From positions 868,001 to 932,000 of the forward strand of contig OY723280.1 of assembly GCA_963210315.1 (NCBI GenBank): a DNA stretch of 64,000 nt, given 5' to 3'. A model generated the notes under the pieces. It searched no databases. It was not told where the DNA came from and saw nothing but the letters and a program-made list of their open reading frames with translations. Both the position numbers and the translations under genes were made by a program. Below, in pieces: positions 29,561 to 40,502 of the stretch; within the stretch, counting starts at the first letter, position 1; each line of letters starts with the position of its first letter. Origin of the DNA: Rhynchopus euleeides. Lineage: Eukaryota > Euglenozoa > Diplonemea > Diplonemida > Diplonemidae.

Positions 29561-32146
29561 GTGGATGCAGAAACGATGAAGCGCGGCAAGGAGAAGGATG
29601 AGAAGAGGATCGCCTGGACTGTGAAGCGCGTGTCGCAGTTCACGGAGGGGTTGGCAGAGAATGCTCACTTCATCCACGAGTGGAAGGACATGGACGGCAA
29701 CCTGCGCACGTGGAGGGGGCAGCTTGTCTCGAAGCCTGGGAAGAAGGTGGATGTGCGCTACACTGTAGCAAAGCACTCCTTGCCCCTGCCCATGGATCCT
29801 GGCTTCGGGACGACGCTGGACTTGCGCCTTCTCCCCGGCGTGGTGCTCCAGCCGTCGCAGAACCCGCGCGCGTTGCAGAGAGAGAAGAGGAAGCGGGAGG
29901 AGAAGCCGAGCCAGCCAAGCCAGCCAAGCCAGCCGAGCCAGCCTGAGGTCCCCAGCAGCGATGAGGATGACGACGTGGAAGATGATGCCGCGAGCAGCGA
30001 TTCGAGCGAGAGCGACCCGCCTCCTAAAAAATCGAAGGGGGGTAAGGGAGGGAGCCGAGGGAAAGGGAAGGAGAAGGGCAAGGACAAGGGCCGGGGAGGA
30101 GGGGAGAAGAAAGGTAAAAAAGAAACCGCCACTGTTCGTGGCAGGAAGGTGAAGGAACCAGACCACATGCGACATGTAAGTAAGGGGGACGATGAGTGGG
30201 TTTGCAATGTTGAGGACTGTGGGCAGACGTTCAAAAACGGGAAGAGCCGACGGTGGAATGTTGACCGCCACTTTACAAGAGTGCACCCGTCACTCATCAA
30301 GACGGCAGAAGCACCCCCTTCACTCTCTTCAACACAGCCAAAACAGCCATCTGTGGGGGGGTCGAATGCTGCTCCTCCTCCAGAGGGGGACGGCTGCCAA
30401 TACGGGTTCACGACATACGAGGACACAGTTGCATTCGGATTTGCCGAATGCAACTTGCCATTTTCATACGGTACAGGCAACACCGTTTTCCGGAACATTT
30501 TTTTCAACAAGGGCCTCGTCAAGGGGAAGAATTTTTTCCACGAAAAAATTGCAACACGGATCGACGACCTTGCCGAGGTGACCCGCCAGGAGATGTACAG
30601 GCGTCTCCGTGGGTGGGACGTCTTCCTCATGGTCGACGGAGCCACCGTCGTGCGGCGGGGATTTTTAGGCTTTGCCATCTCCGATGGCAAAGCCTGCTAC
30701 TACCTCAAAAATGTTGAGGTGCAGGGAAAATGTGACGCAAAATTTGTGGTGGAGGTGCTGGAGGCCACAATCAAGGAGTTGGCCCAGGAGCACATCAGGG
30801 TGTTCAGCGTTGTCGCAGACAACGCTGCAACGATGCAGAAGGCTCTCAGAAAGGTGAGGGAGCTGGAGGTCGATCTCGAGGGTGCTGTCACAGAGGACTT
30901 CGAAGAAGAGGATGTCATGGAAGAAGAAGAGTCTGCGGCACCCAGTGCCGCAGACTCTTCTGCCTCTGACTCCTTCGAAGCCATAATCGACAGCATCCTC
31001 GAGGACACCAGGAAAGAGCTCGCAGACTGGGGCATACTGAGCTATCGGTGCTCAGTGCACAGTCTCCAGCTCATCCTCGGGGACATGGTGCAGAAGGTGC
31101 CCGGGATGCGTGCATGGAGGGGTAAAATTATCGACCTGGTTAAAAGGTACGGGTCATCCAAGACCGACGAGTACACCGTGCTCCGCGCCAACCAGGGTGC
31201 GGGGAAAAAGCTCTCTGTCATCCGCCCAACGAATGTCCGGTGGAACAGTCTGTATGACTGTGCCCTACGTCTGGAGCAGCTGCGGCCCTTTTTGATGACG
31301 GTCGACAGGGATGACAGCAGATTTTGGGATGAGACAACATTGTTTTTAAGTTTATCCAAGCCCATCGCAGTCCTGACGGACAGACTGCAAAGCGCCCGTT
31401 CATCGTTCATCGACTTTGTCCAGGGAATCAGCAACCTCATCCCTGAGGTGACGAGGGTCATTGAAGAAAAGGGGTTCACGGGCAGCACACTGGAGAAGGC
31501 GCGAGTTTTCATCGATGCTATCGAGACGAGGACCGCAAAACACTTTTCCTTTGACGGGGTCGAACTTTTTAAATTCCTTGACCCAACCATGAACCACCGC
31601 CTCCTGGCGAAGGAAGAGCGGGAGGAGGGGGTGAAACTCGTCATGAACTACCTTTTCCCCTACACACGCATGCGGACAAACACGAATGACATTAGCGACA
31701 CAGAACTCCGTGACCTTCTGAAGAAAGAGATGGGAGAGTTTTTTTTCCGGGGGTACAGTGACAAGCACACGTTCATGGGCTTTTGGGGGGAAGGGTATGA
31801 GAACGATGACTTTACGAACTTAAACATGTTTGCCCGTGCCCTCGCCAAGAGTGCACACTCTGAGGCGACCGTGGAGAGGCACTTCAAGCGCCTCTCTTCA
31901 GTCATTTCGAAACACCGTGCCGTCTTGAGTGCGGACCGGGCTGACAACTGCATGTTCCTTGCGATAAACCATAAAGAGCTTCATCCTGAACACTTCCCTG
32001 TCTTCCACGCAAGCCGGGATCGTAGGGCGCAGAGGAGAGCGGCTCTGCTATCACAGACGTTGCACTCCTCGCAGCCTGCGAGTCACAGCCAGGAAGGTGT
32101 GGCCCCCCCGGAGTCGGACCCTGACCCCCTCGACGTTTTTGATTAA
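29561..32146 (+). CDS. hAT-family transposase
   Basis: An uninterrupted 861-codon frame opens at the ATG at 29561, which follows a CCCGAACAG acceptor-like sequence. A Ser/Glu/Lys-rich linker (about 100-200) leads to a C2H2 zinc finger (CNVEDC-x16-H-x4-H, about 210-240), probably BED-like and used for end binding. The RNase H-like core shows VFLMVDGATV (about 359) and VVADNAATM (about 420), matching the first two catalytic acidic positions. The C-terminus carries the hAT dimerisation block SEATVERHFKRLSSV then LSADRADNCMFLAIN (about 767-803). hAT transposases cut and paste with 8-bp target duplications. No stop or frameshift is seen, so it could be functional. Terminal inverted repeats were not identified. 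It may mobilise the 1414-bp element at 16677-18090, which is inference only. Confidence 0.9.
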   Translation: MDAETMKRGKEKDEKRIAWTVKRVSQFTEGLAENAHFIHEWKDMDGNLRTWRGQLVSKPGKKVDVRYTVAKHSLPLPMDPGFGTTLDLRLLPGVVLQPSQNPRALQREKRKREEKPSQPSQPSQPSQPEVPSSDEDDDVEDDAASSDSSESDPPPKKSKGGKGGSRGKGKEKGKDKGRGGGEKKGKKETATVRGRKVKEPDHMRHVSKGDDEWVCNVEDCGQTFKNGKSRRWNVDRHFTRVHPSLIKTAEAPPSLSSTQPKQPSVGGSNAAPPPEGDGCQYGFTTYEDTVAFGFAECNLPFSYGTGNTVFRNIFFNKGLVKGKNFFHEKIATRIDDLAEVTRQEMYRRLRGWDVFLMVDGATVVRRGFLGFAISDGKACYYLKNVEVQGKCDAKFVVEVLEATIKELAQEHIRVFSVVADNAATMQKALRKVRELEVDLEGAVTEDFEEEDVMEEEESAAPSAADSSASDSFEAIIDSILEDTRKELADWGILSYRCSVHSLQLILGDMVQKVPGMRAWRGKIIDLVKRYGSSKTDEYTVLRANQGAGKKLSVIRPTNVRWNSLYDCALRLEQLRPFLMTVDRDDSRFWDETTLFLSLSKPIAVLTDRLQSARSSFIDFVQGISNLIPEVTRVIEEKGFTGSTLEKARVFIDAIETRTAKHFSFDGVELFKFLDPTMNHRLLAKEEREEGVKLVMNYLFPYTRMRTNTNDISDTELRDLLKKEMGEFFFRGYSDKHTFMGFWGEGYENDDFTNLNMFARALAKSAHSEATVERHFKRLSSVISKHRAVLSADRADNCMFLAINHKELHPEHFPVFHASRDRRAQRRAALLSQTLHSSQPASHSQEGVAPPESDPDPLDVFD

Positions 32147-33361
32147 TGCTTCAAACACAAGGAAATGCCCCCCCCCCCCCCGTCCGCCGGGAGATTTACT
32201 TTTCCATTCACTCTCGACGATCAAACCCCCCCCCCCGTCCGCCGGAATTGTCAACTCTGTGGTTCCTTTTCATTTTCTTGTTCTTGTTCTTCTCTACACC
32301 CCGCCCCGTAATTATGTTCATAGCCCCAATCCCAAAGCCCCCCCTATTTTTTTTGTCTTCTTACACATAAAAGAGCAGCTGTGTGTGTTGGGGGGGGGAT
32401 GATCTGACAACAGTGCTTGGGAAGTGGGAGTCTCGGATCCTGGTATCACAATTTAAACAGTCGAGCTGATGGCCCTTTGCGGAGCTGTCTCTACCTCTGT
32501 AATGCAAGCTTCATTCAAACAACCAATTGAAGAAGTGAGGATCCGTGTGCGTCTTCCAGGCAGGTTCTTTCTTTTTTCCTTGTTATTTTTTTGATTCATG
32601 GATGCGAATGTAAATACAGCTGAAGCGTCGTGCGTGAATGTGCGTGTTCCGTTGGGGTGAAGGGGATTTTTTCGTGACAGCTCATTCCTCAACCAATGAT
32701 TCTCCTCGAGAAGAGGAAGGATAAACTAATGGGCCCAGTTACCATGTACAATAGTAGGTTTCACACTGCTGCTCGAGACGAGTCGATAAAATTGAAGTGC
32801 ATACAGAACAGACAGAGTAAAAAAACCTATGGAGAACTCTTCGCTGTGGAGGGGGGGGGGGTGACATTGGATTTGCCTTTCTCTTTCTTGGGGCCTTCGC
32901 AAGCCAGGAAAATCCGCCAATCTCCACCATTTCCCCAAATGCAAATATGGAGGAAATACTCAAACACACTAATGGTGGATTTTCTTGGTCAGCAAAGGCC
33001 CTGAATTGCTTTCTTGTTTGGCCAGTTTTTGGCGTTGCTGTTCAAGTTGGTGACTCTTGATGAGCCTCATCATGATTCACCCCCATTCCTTTGCTTTTTT
33101 TTTTCAATCTTCAATTGCTTTTGAACAACAGGTTGCTTCACCTCGCCACCGGGAAATGAAAAACGGGCAAGACGGAACAGAATGGTGGCTGATTCCAAAG
33201 AGGTAGCGTAGTGCTGCAGCATGGTAATAGGTTGGACGGTGAACCCAGCCCCCACCCCCCACCCTCCCTTGCCAGTCTTCGAAGCAGCATCCCCTCCCCC
33301 ACAACACCCCACCCATCATCGTCACAATCCTCACGACACAATTTACTCAAATACTATTGCC
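32147..33361. other. region downstream of the hAT gene, no gene recognised
   Basis: Just after the stop lie two C-runs (32169-32181, 32227-32237) around TTTTCCATTCACTCTCGACG (32201-32220), which recurs near 735-810. Further poly-G/C and A/T-rich stretches follow. No reading frame resembles a known family and no tandem array is present. Confidence 0.5.
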
Positions 33362-33540
33362 AGATAATTCGGATTAGCGCCTCCCCGGGCAAAATCTTTC
33401 AAAAAATTCCAAAAATCGTATTCTATTTTCATTTTTTCACCGTACCAAAAAAAAAAAGTGTCACCAAATGGGCAATCTATTTTTTGACTTTTTCGCCTCC
33501 GGAGGCCCTCCGGAGGCCTCCGGAGGCCCGAGAGCCTTGT
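33362..33540. repeat. inverted, diverged relative of the 235-bp satellite unit
   Basis: On the minus strand this reads CCTCCGGAGGCGAAAAAGTC, then AAAAAATAGATTGCCC, TTTGGTGACACTTTTTTT and an A/T-rich block, matching the first half of the 235-bp unit. The CTCGGATGAGCC core is missing and different sequence follows. It abuts direct units from 33541. Confidence 0.75.
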
Positions 33541-33961
33541 GCTGAGCAAGGCATATGGCCCCCAAGGCTATCAGTCCTCCGGAGTGCGCCCGGAGCCCCT
33601 CCGGAGCCCCTCCGGAGGGGCTCCGGAGGCAAAAAAGTCAAAAAATAGATGTCCAATTTGGTGACACTTTTTTTCCAATTTTACTAGGGGCAAAATTGAA
33701 AATAGAATACGATTTTCGAAAAATATCTCGGATGAGCCTCGATTTCGCAAAGTCGTCGAATTACCGAGACTTCTTGCTGAGCAAGGCATATGGCCCCCAA
33801 GGCTATCAGTCCTCCGGAGTGCGCCCGGAGCCCCTCCGGAGGGGCTCCGGAGGCAAAAAAGTCAAAAAATAGATGTCCAATTTGGTGACACTTTTTTTCC
33901 AATTTTACTAGGGGCAAAATTGAAAATAGAATACGATTTTCGAAAAATATCTCGGATGAGG
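33541..33961. repeat. 235-bp satellite units, second locus
   Basis: Nearly two units of the same satellite lie here. The second is cut within CTCGGATGAG at 33961, where LINE-H fragment H1 begins. Confidence 0.9.
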
Positions 33962-34528
33962 CACTCTGCATGTTGGGCCTGCCCCTGCATGGGGGCTGGG
34001 GCAGCCCGGGAGGCACTCTCCGCCGGGGGCACGCTGTGGCCGTGGGTCGCGGAGGGCGCACCAGAGGGGGCTGTGTTTGAGGTTTGGGAGCCTCCGCCCT
34101 GGTGCATCTCCACGTCCTGGCCGGGAGCGACCGGCTCCTCCGCCACTTCCTCCTTCACCCGCGTTGGATGGTGCGCAGCCCCCGACGAGTCGTGCGGGGC
34201 ACTCGGCTGCCTGGGCCCCATCGGCGTGTCGTGCATGCGGCTCGGGATGGGCTTCCGCCGGCGGGGGCGCGCCCGGGCGGACTCCAGGACCTCCCGCAGA
34301 TCCGGGGTGACCGCGGGTTGCTCCGCAGGGTCTGGAGCGTCGACATCCACCGCCACCCGGTCAATGTAGCCTGGGCACCGCTCACCCCGCACTGCGCATG
34401 ACGCGCACACTTTGCGCCAGCATCTGCCACACGCGTGATGCCTCGCGGAGCGGTCGAACGGGCGGCGGCACTTCTCGCACTCCTCCACCTGGCCCGCCGA
34501 GCCCCCCTGACGCACCATCTGCATGGGA
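33962..34528 (-). pseudogene. LINE-H fragment H1 (FYVE-like zinc finger and tail start)
   Basis: The minus strand is nearly identical to 55476-56045 of LINE-H. It encodes the FYVE-like zinc finger (CEKC, ARHHACGRCWRKVCASC, CPG) and the following linker. Unlike LINE-H, it reads VKEEVAEEPVAPGQDVEMHQ without the extra G, which shows that the G at about 55848 is a later frameshift there. It ends at GGATGAG|GCACTCTG against the satellite, and at CTGCATGGGA|GAATC against the R repeat. Confidence 0.85.
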
Positions 34529-34739
34529 GAATCATACCTTGGCCGGGCTATCGCAGACAGGGGGCACACACACGTCGACTCGGCTATAGTTCTCCTGGTG
34601 GTGTGTGTGCGCAACGACAAGAAAGGCAAAGGCAATGGGTAGTGGGGGTGTTGATGGGAAGGGGGAAGGGGGACTTCCGGTTCAGCTTTTCCTCACTTGC
34701 AACGCGAAGGGGTTAAGAGATCCCGCGACAACCGCCAAT

Positions 34740-36449
34740 TCAGGCTGTTGAGGCGAGGTCTCCGCCTGCCCCACCGCGAGTGAAGAAGCGCCGCACCGCA
34801 AGTGAAACCTGGTCCCGGGTTTCGGGAGAAGAAATGCAAGAGGGGGGGATACGGGAAGGGAGATCTGCCGGATTGGCAGAGGTGTGGACGTATCCAACGG
34901 AAAAAGACAAAACCTGGAGGGCTCTGAGGTATTCTACCGCCTCCAGGACGGACTTGTTAATAAGATGGCAGGCGGCACACAGCCGCTTGCGCACAACAGC
35001 TGCCACGGTCGTATTGTCGACCCAGATCTCTACAGCCCCCCCGCACACAGACCGGGGAAGGGCTCGCACTGTTTTGTTGAGGGCCATCGCCTCGAGAATG
35101 TTAATGTGCAGCTGGGACTCGGCTGCGGTCCACGAGTCACCAATGACCTGCATTTCTTGTGTAAAGGAATCTATTAAGACGCCACCCCAACCCTTGAGGG
35201 AGGCGTCAACAAAGCAAGTAAAAGACGGGGGTGTGGACTGAATAACTCTCCTGTGGGGGGGAACACGCGCAACCCCCACACACACACACCACTGCCGCAA
35301 CTCCCGGCAGACCGATGGGGGGATCCGCACAGGGTCAGGCGGCCGAAGGACCGCCCGGTTCAAAAAATTAGTCACCCGGCGGAGGAACTTGATCCCAAAC
35401 CAGAACCTCCCCGGGGACACTCCCGAAATGGCGCTGGCGTGGAGCAACCTTCCACCCAGCGACTCTAGCTCACCAGCCGTCACCCTCTGCCAGTCCACGC
35501 TGTCCAGCTTCGCCATCAGCCTGTCCGACGGAGACACGGTCTGGGCAGCGTGGTCGAATGCCACCCCGAGAAACTCGTAGACCGTCGCCGTGTCCACCGA
35601 GTCAGACGGCTTCCATGTCGCAGCGCACGCCGCAGCCACCTTGTCCATCTGCCGCGTCGCCTCTTCGACACTGGTGCGGGGGCCGGTCAGACGCACGTTG
35701 TCGATCCAGACGTCGACCCCCACCTCAGGCGCAGTGCAGAACTCCTGGCGGACGTAGTCCCGGTGCCCACCCACAACAGCAGCCAAAGTGTGCATCAGCT
35801 CGGGCGCACAACAGTGGCCCATGGGCAACCTCAGCAGCTCATACCAGTCCCCCGACTCGTCAGCGAAGCGAAAGAACCTCCGTGCAGGCGCAGGGATGGG
35901 GATCTGATAAAACCCGCACTTGAAATCCCGCGCCGACCCACACTCCGCAAACACCGCGTCGAGGTACCCCGAGATGTGCCCCAGGGGGACGTGTGCCGCG
36001 TAGGACTCCTCCAAGTTGTCGTTTGCCTGCTTGGTCCAGAGGATGAACCTCTGCCGCAACCCGGACGGCTTCTCCTCCATCACAGTAAAGGGCACGCACA
36101 GGGAGGGGCCCGGACCCGACGCAGGCCCAGCCACTCCGTTCTCCACCAGCAGCTCCGCATGCTTGTGTTGTAGATGCGAGGGGCGGGAGCGCCCCTCAGA
36201 GGGAGAAGGTGTAGAAGTGCCCGGCGGGGGTGCATCGGGGAACGTCAGCCGCCACACCTCGTCGAACCTGCGCCTCACAGTGGCGGTCATCCTCGCCCGC
36301 AGCGCCTCGACGTCCATCTCCGCCACAGAAGACACATGCAGGGGCGCACGGCGCTCCTCCTCCGTCGCCGGCAGCCTCGACTGGTGCGCACGCCGCGTCA
36401 CCGAGTGCAGCCCCCGCTGCTTGCGGCAAAAGGACTCAGGGTCGGCCAT
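34740..36449 (-). CDS. RT/RNase H, beta'1 copy
   Basis: This is a full 569-codon frame equivalent to 50647-52356, with the same motifs (LPMG, VWIDN, D-E-D-D RNase H). The start ATG at 36449 overlaps the YR stop by one base (TGATG). It carries the beta variant residues VEEATRQ and VEYLRALQ. It is intact, but the copy lacks gag, most of YR and the 5' repeat, so it is not autonomous. Confidence 0.85.
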   Translation of the reverse strand: MADPESFCRKQRGLHSVTRRAHQSRLPATEEERRAPLHVSSVAEMDVEALRARMTATVRRRFDEVWRLTFPDAPPPGTSTPSPSEGRSRPSHLQHKHAELLVENGVAGPASGPGPSLCVPFTVMEEKPSGLRQRFILWTKQANDNLEESYAAHVPLGHISGYLDAVFAECGSARDFKCGFYQIPIPAPARRFFRFADESGDWYELLRLPMGHCCAPELMHTLAAVVGGHRDYVRQEFCTAPEVGVDVWIDNVRLTGPRTSVEEATRQMDKVAAACAATWKPSDSVDTATVYEFLGVAFDHAAQTVSPSDRLMAKLDSVDWQRVTAGELESLGGRLLHASAISGVSPGRFWFGIKFLRRVTNFLNRAVLRPPDPVRIPPSVCRELRQWCVCVGVARVPPHRRVIQSTPPSFTCFVDASLKGWGGVLIDSFTQEMQVIGDSWTAAESQLHINILEAMALNKTVRALPRSVCGGAVEIWVDNTTVAAVVRKRLCAACHLINKSVLEAVEYLRALQVLSFSVGYVHTSANPADLPSRIPPSCISSPETRDQVSLAVRRFFTRGGAGGDLASTA

Positions 36450-36889
36450 CACAGATGCCGTGTCACCTCCTGCGTCCGCAGCGCCCTCGCCATCTCCGTG
36501 GGGCATCCCCCGTAGCGGATGGTGGTGCTGGAGAGGCCGCCCTCGCCGTGATGCTTCGCGAGGCGGCCCACCAGCATCTCCGACAGATCCGCTCCCGACG
36601 CGATGAGCCCGAAGAGGAAGGTGAGCGCCCCGCGCTTCACGCTGTGGCCCGAGTAGGCCTCCATCCCCGGTGTTGCCCGCCACATCGCCGTCACATCTGC
36701 CGTCGAAACCGCCGTCAGCCGCTCGAAGGGGCGCAGGCGCGTCACCAGCTCCGCGATGGAGGGGGTCAGGTCCCCGCATATCACCGTCCACTTTGAGGCT
36801 GTGAACGGGTTGGCCCGACGGCCCTTCGGGGAGGTGTGCCAGTCTATTATCACCTCCGTGGGCTGCACCGCGATGAACTGCTCCGACGA
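36449..36889 (-). pseudogene. tyrosine recombinase, 3' fragment (beta'1)
   Basis: About 146 C-terminal codons of YR, including HSVKRGALTF (catalytic H and R) and TTIRYGG (nucleophile Tyr). The part with the first catalytic Arg is missing because the R' repeat of the adjacent element abuts at 36890. It would be inactive. Confidence 0.85.
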
Positions 36890-37599
36890 GAATCATACCT
36901 TGGCCGGGCTATCGCAGACAGGGGGCACACACACGTCGACTCGGCTATAGTTCTCCTGGTGGTGTGTGTGCGCAACGACAAGAAAGGCAAAGGCAATGGG
37001 TAGTGGGGGTGTTGATGGGAAGGGGGAAGGGGGACTTCCGGTTCAGCTTTTCCTCACTTGCAACGCGAAGGGGTTAAGAGATCCCGCGACAACCGCCAAT
37101 TCAGGCTGTTGAGGCGAGGTCCGGGGGATGGAGGGTGGGACAATAAAAGAAAGCGGACAAGACGAAGAGTGTTGGCCGCGGGGAGATTACCCTGATGAAG
37201 GGGGTGTTGTGTGGTGTGGTGTTAAAGTTATATACAAGGTGTCCCGGGAAGGTGCATGGGCACAACATGGGGGGAGAGAGAGAGGGGAAAGGCAACAGGA
37301 TTGGGGTTGAGGGGTGTCAGGGGTGATGAGGGGGATGGGGGTGTCTGCTGCCAGTGGCCTTGGGTCATATTCCCTCAGTAAACTGTGAGAATCATACCTT
37401 GGCCGGGCTATCGCAGACAGGGGGCACACACACGTCGACTCGGCTATAGTTCTCCTGGTGGTGTGTGTGCGCAACGACAAGAAAGGCAAAGGCAATGGGT
37501 AGTGGGGGTGTTGATGGGAAGGGGGAAGGGGGACTTCCGGTTCAGCTTTTCCTCACTTGCAACGCGAAGGGGTTAAGAGATCCCGCGACAACCGCCAAT

Positions 37600-39309
37600 T
37601 CAGGCTGTTGAGGCGAGGTCTCCGCCTGCCCCACCGCGAGTGAAGAAGCGCCGCACCGCAAGTGAAACCTGGTCCCGGGTTTCGGGAGAAGAAATGCAAG
37701 AGGGGGGGATACGGGAAGGGAGATCTGCCGGATTGGCAGAGGTGTGGACGTATCCAACGGAAAAAGACAAAACCTGGAGGGCTGTGAGGTATTCTACCGC
37801 CTCCAGGACGGACTTGTTAATAAGATGGCAGGCGGCACACAGCCGCTTGCGCACAACAGCTGCCACGGTCGTATTGTCGACCCAGATCTCTACAGCCCCC
37901 CCGCACACAGACCGGGGAAGGGCTCGCACTGTTTTGTTGAGGGCCATCGCCTCGAGAATGTTAATGTGCAGCTGGGACTCGGCTGCGGTCCACGAGTCAC
38001 CAATGACCTGCATTTCTTGTGTAAAGGAATCTATTAAGACGCCACCCCAACCCTTGAGGGAGGCGTCAACAAAGCAAGTAAAAGACGGGGGTGTGGACTG
38101 AATAACTCTCCTGTGGGGGGGAACACGCGCAACCCCCACACACACACACCACTGCCGCAACTCCCGGCAGACCGATGGGGGGATCCGCACAGGGTCAGGC
38201 GGCCGAAGGACCGCCCGGTTCAAAAAATTAGTCACCCGGCGGAGGAACTTGATCCCAAACCAGAACCTCCCCGGGGACACTCCCGAAATGGCGCTGGCGT
38301 GGAGCAACCTTCCACCCAGCGACTCCAGCTCACCAGCCGTCACCCTCTGCCAGTCCACGCTGTCCAGCTTCGCCATCAGCCTGTCCGACGGAGACACGGT
38401 CTGGGCAGCATGGTCGAATGCCACCCCGAGAAACTCGTAGACCGTCGCCGTGTCCACCGAGTCAGACGGCTTCCATGTCGCAGCGCACGCCGCAGCCACC
38501 TTGTCCATCTGCCGCGTCGCCATTTCGACACTGGTGCGGGGGCCGGTCAGACGCACGTTGTCGATCCAGACGTCGACCCCCACCTCAGGCGCAGTGCAGA
38601 ACTCCTGGCGGACGTAGTCCCGGTGCCCACCCACAACAGCAGCCAAAGTGTGCATCAGCTCGGGCGCACAACAGTGGCCCATGGGCAACCTCAGCAGCTC
38701 ATACCAGTCCCCCGACTCGTCAGCGAAGCGAAAGAACCTCCGTGCAGGCGCAGGGATGGGGATCTGATAAAACCCGCACTTGAAATCCCGCGCCGACCCA
38801 CACTCCGCAAACACCGCGTCGAGGTACCCCGAGATGTGCCCCAGGGGGACGTGTGCCGCGTAGGACTCCTCCAAGTTGTCGTTTGCCTGCTTGGTCCAGA
38901 GGATGAACCTCTGCCGCAACCCGGACGGCTTCTCCTCCATCACAGTAAAGGGCACGCACAGGGAGGGGCCCGGACCCGACGCAGGCCCAGCCACTCCGTT
39001 CTCCACCAGCAGCTCCGCATGCTTGTGTTGTAGATGCGAGGGGCGGGAGCGCCCCTCAGAGGGAGAAGGTGTAGAAGTGCCCGGCGGGGGTGCATCGGGG
39101 AACGTCAGCCGCCACACCTCGTCGAACCTGCGCCTCACAGTGGCGGTCATCCTCGCCCGCAGCGCCTCGACGTCCATCTCCGCCACAGAAGACACATGCA
39201 GGGGCGCACGGCGCTCCTCCTCCGTCGCCGGCAGCCTCGACTGGTGCGCACGCCGCGTCACCGAGTGCAGCCCCCGCTGCTTGCGGCAAAAGGACTCAGG
39301 GTCGGCCAT
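37600..39309 (-). CDS. RT/RNase H, alpha1 copy
   Basis: 569-codon frame equivalent to 50647-52356, with all RT and RNase H motifs, including VWIDN. The last codons (DLASTA) lie inside the R repeat. The start ATG overlaps the YR stop (TGATG). Alpha variant residues are present. Confidence 0.88.
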   Translation of the reverse strand: MADPESFCRKQRGLHSVTRRAHQSRLPATEEERRAPLHVSSVAEMDVEALRARMTATVRRRFDEVWRLTFPDAPPPGTSTPSPSEGRSRPSHLQHKHAELLVENGVAGPASGPGPSLCVPFTVMEEKPSGLRQRFILWTKQANDNLEESYAAHVPLGHISGYLDAVFAECGSARDFKCGFYQIPIPAPARRFFRFADESGDWYELLRLPMGHCCAPELMHTLAAVVGGHRDYVRQEFCTAPEVGVDVWIDNVRLTGPRTSVEMATRQMDKVAAACAATWKPSDSVDTATVYEFLGVAFDHAAQTVSPSDRLMAKLDSVDWQRVTAGELESLGGRLLHASAISGVSPGRFWFGIKFLRRVTNFLNRAVLRPPDPVRIPPSVCRELRQWCVCVGVARVPPHRRVIQSTPPSFTCFVDASLKGWGGVLIDSFTQEMQVIGDSWTAAESQLHINILEAMALNKTVRALPRSVCGGAVEIWVDNTTVAAVVRKRLCAACHLINKSVLEAVEYLTALQVLSFSVGYVHTSANPADLPSRIPPSCISSPETRDQVSLAVRRFFTRGGAGGDLASTA

Positions 39310-40238
39310 CACAGATGCCGTGTCACCTCCTGCGTCCGCAGCGCCCTCGCCATCTCCGTGGGGCATCCCCCGTAGCGGATGGTGGTGCTGGAGAGGCCGC
39401 TCTCGCCGTGATGCTTCGCGAGGCGGCCCACCAGCATCTCCGACAGATCCGCTCCCGACGCGATGAGCCCGAAGAGGAAGGTGAGCGCCCCGCGCTTCAC
39501 GCTGTGGCCCGAGTAGGCCTCCATCCCCGGTGTTGCCCGCCACATCGCCGTCACATCTGCCGTCGAAACCGCCGTCAGCCGCTCGAAGGGGCGCAGGCGC
39601 GTCACCAGCTCCGCGATGGAGGGGGTCAGGTCCCCGCATATCACCGTCCACTTTGAGGCTGTGAACGGGTTGGCCCGACGGCCCTTCGGGGAGGTGTGCC
39701 AGTCTATTATCACCTCCGTGGGCTGCACCGCGATGAACTGCTCCGACGAGAGGGTGCACACCTCCCCCCACCGGGCCGCGGTCTTCCACGCCGTCAGCGC
39801 CGCCAGTCGGAGATGCGGCTGTTGACACAGCGCCCACGCCACGAGTACCTCCTTCGGCATCGGCGTCGCCTGCTGCTGCGGAATGGCCCCCCCGGCCGCA
39901 CGCAGCGCGCTTGCCAGGCTGAGGAGGGGCTGCTGGGCGAGGCCGAGGTGGCGCATCGTCCCGGAGAGCGCCTTTGCGTAGGCCAGCATCCCCTGCGGCG
40001 ACACCCCTGTCGCCAGCACGAACAGCATGGCGGTGTCGGCGTCGACTTCTAGGCCGTGCTCGTTGGCCCACCGCACCAGCCTTGCCCACAGCCGCTGCCT
40101 CTGTGACGAAGTGCTTCGCGCCCACATACCCGCCACCACGGCCTGCAGGCGCTCCACGGCCTCCCCGGGGCCGACCTCCACCTCTCCCGTGACGCGCACC
40201 GCCACACCCCCGACCCGAGCGGCCACGTGCCGCATCAT
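39309..40238 (-). CDS. tyrosine recombinase, alpha1 copy
   Basis: Complete 309-codon frame equivalent to 49718-50647, with R156 (AARWGEV), K185, H245 and R249 (GHSVKR) and Y289 (TIRYGG). It differs from the plus-strand copy by Glu-Ser-Gly for Glu-Gly-Gly near residue 280. It appears intact. Confidence 0.88.
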   Translation of the reverse strand: MMRHVAARVGGVAVRVTGEVEVGPGEAVERLQAVVAGMWARSTSSQRQRLWARLVRWANEHGLEVDADTAMLFVLATGVSPQGMLAYAKALSGTMRHLGLAQQPLLSLASALRAAGGAIPQQQATPMPKEVLVAWALCQQPHLRLAALTAWKTAARWGEVCTLSSEQFIAVQPTEVIIDWHTSPKGRRANPFTASKWTVICGDLTPSIAELVTRLRPFERLTAVSTADVTAMWRATPGMEAYSGHSVKRGALTFLFGLIASGADLSEMLVGRLAKHHGESGLSSTTIRYGGCPTEMARALRTQEVTRHL

Positions 40239-40502
40239 CGCCCTCGCAAAGAGCGGTGTTCTCCCGCTGGCGGCGCCGGATGCGCCTAAGGGCGTTGCGG
40301 GCCCTGGCTGAGCGGGGTGGGGTCGAAGGGATGTGTCGGGTGGAGGAGATGTTGTTGAGGTGTTGTTGTTGTTGTTGTCGTTGTTGTTGATGCTGTTGAT
40401 GTTGTTGATGTTGTGGATGTGGGGGGGGTTGGATGGGCGGCGAGGGGCGGGGTGTTGTAGAAGCGCGAGGGGGGGGCGGGCCTGGAGCCGGGAGGTGGGC
40501 AG

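Larger units (their letters stand above)
34529..36889 (-). mobile_element. YR-retroelement partial copy beta'1 (YR 3' part, RT/RNase H, R)
   Basis: The copy contains the C-terminal part of the YR gene (from the SSEQFIAV codons), a complete RT/RNase H gene and one R repeat (34529-34760). It lacks gag, S and the second R. The YR side abuts the R' end of the next element at TCGTCGG|GATTC-type sequence (minus-strand sense). At diagnostic sites it matches the plus-strand copy at 48548-53066 rather than its neighbour. Confidence 0.85.
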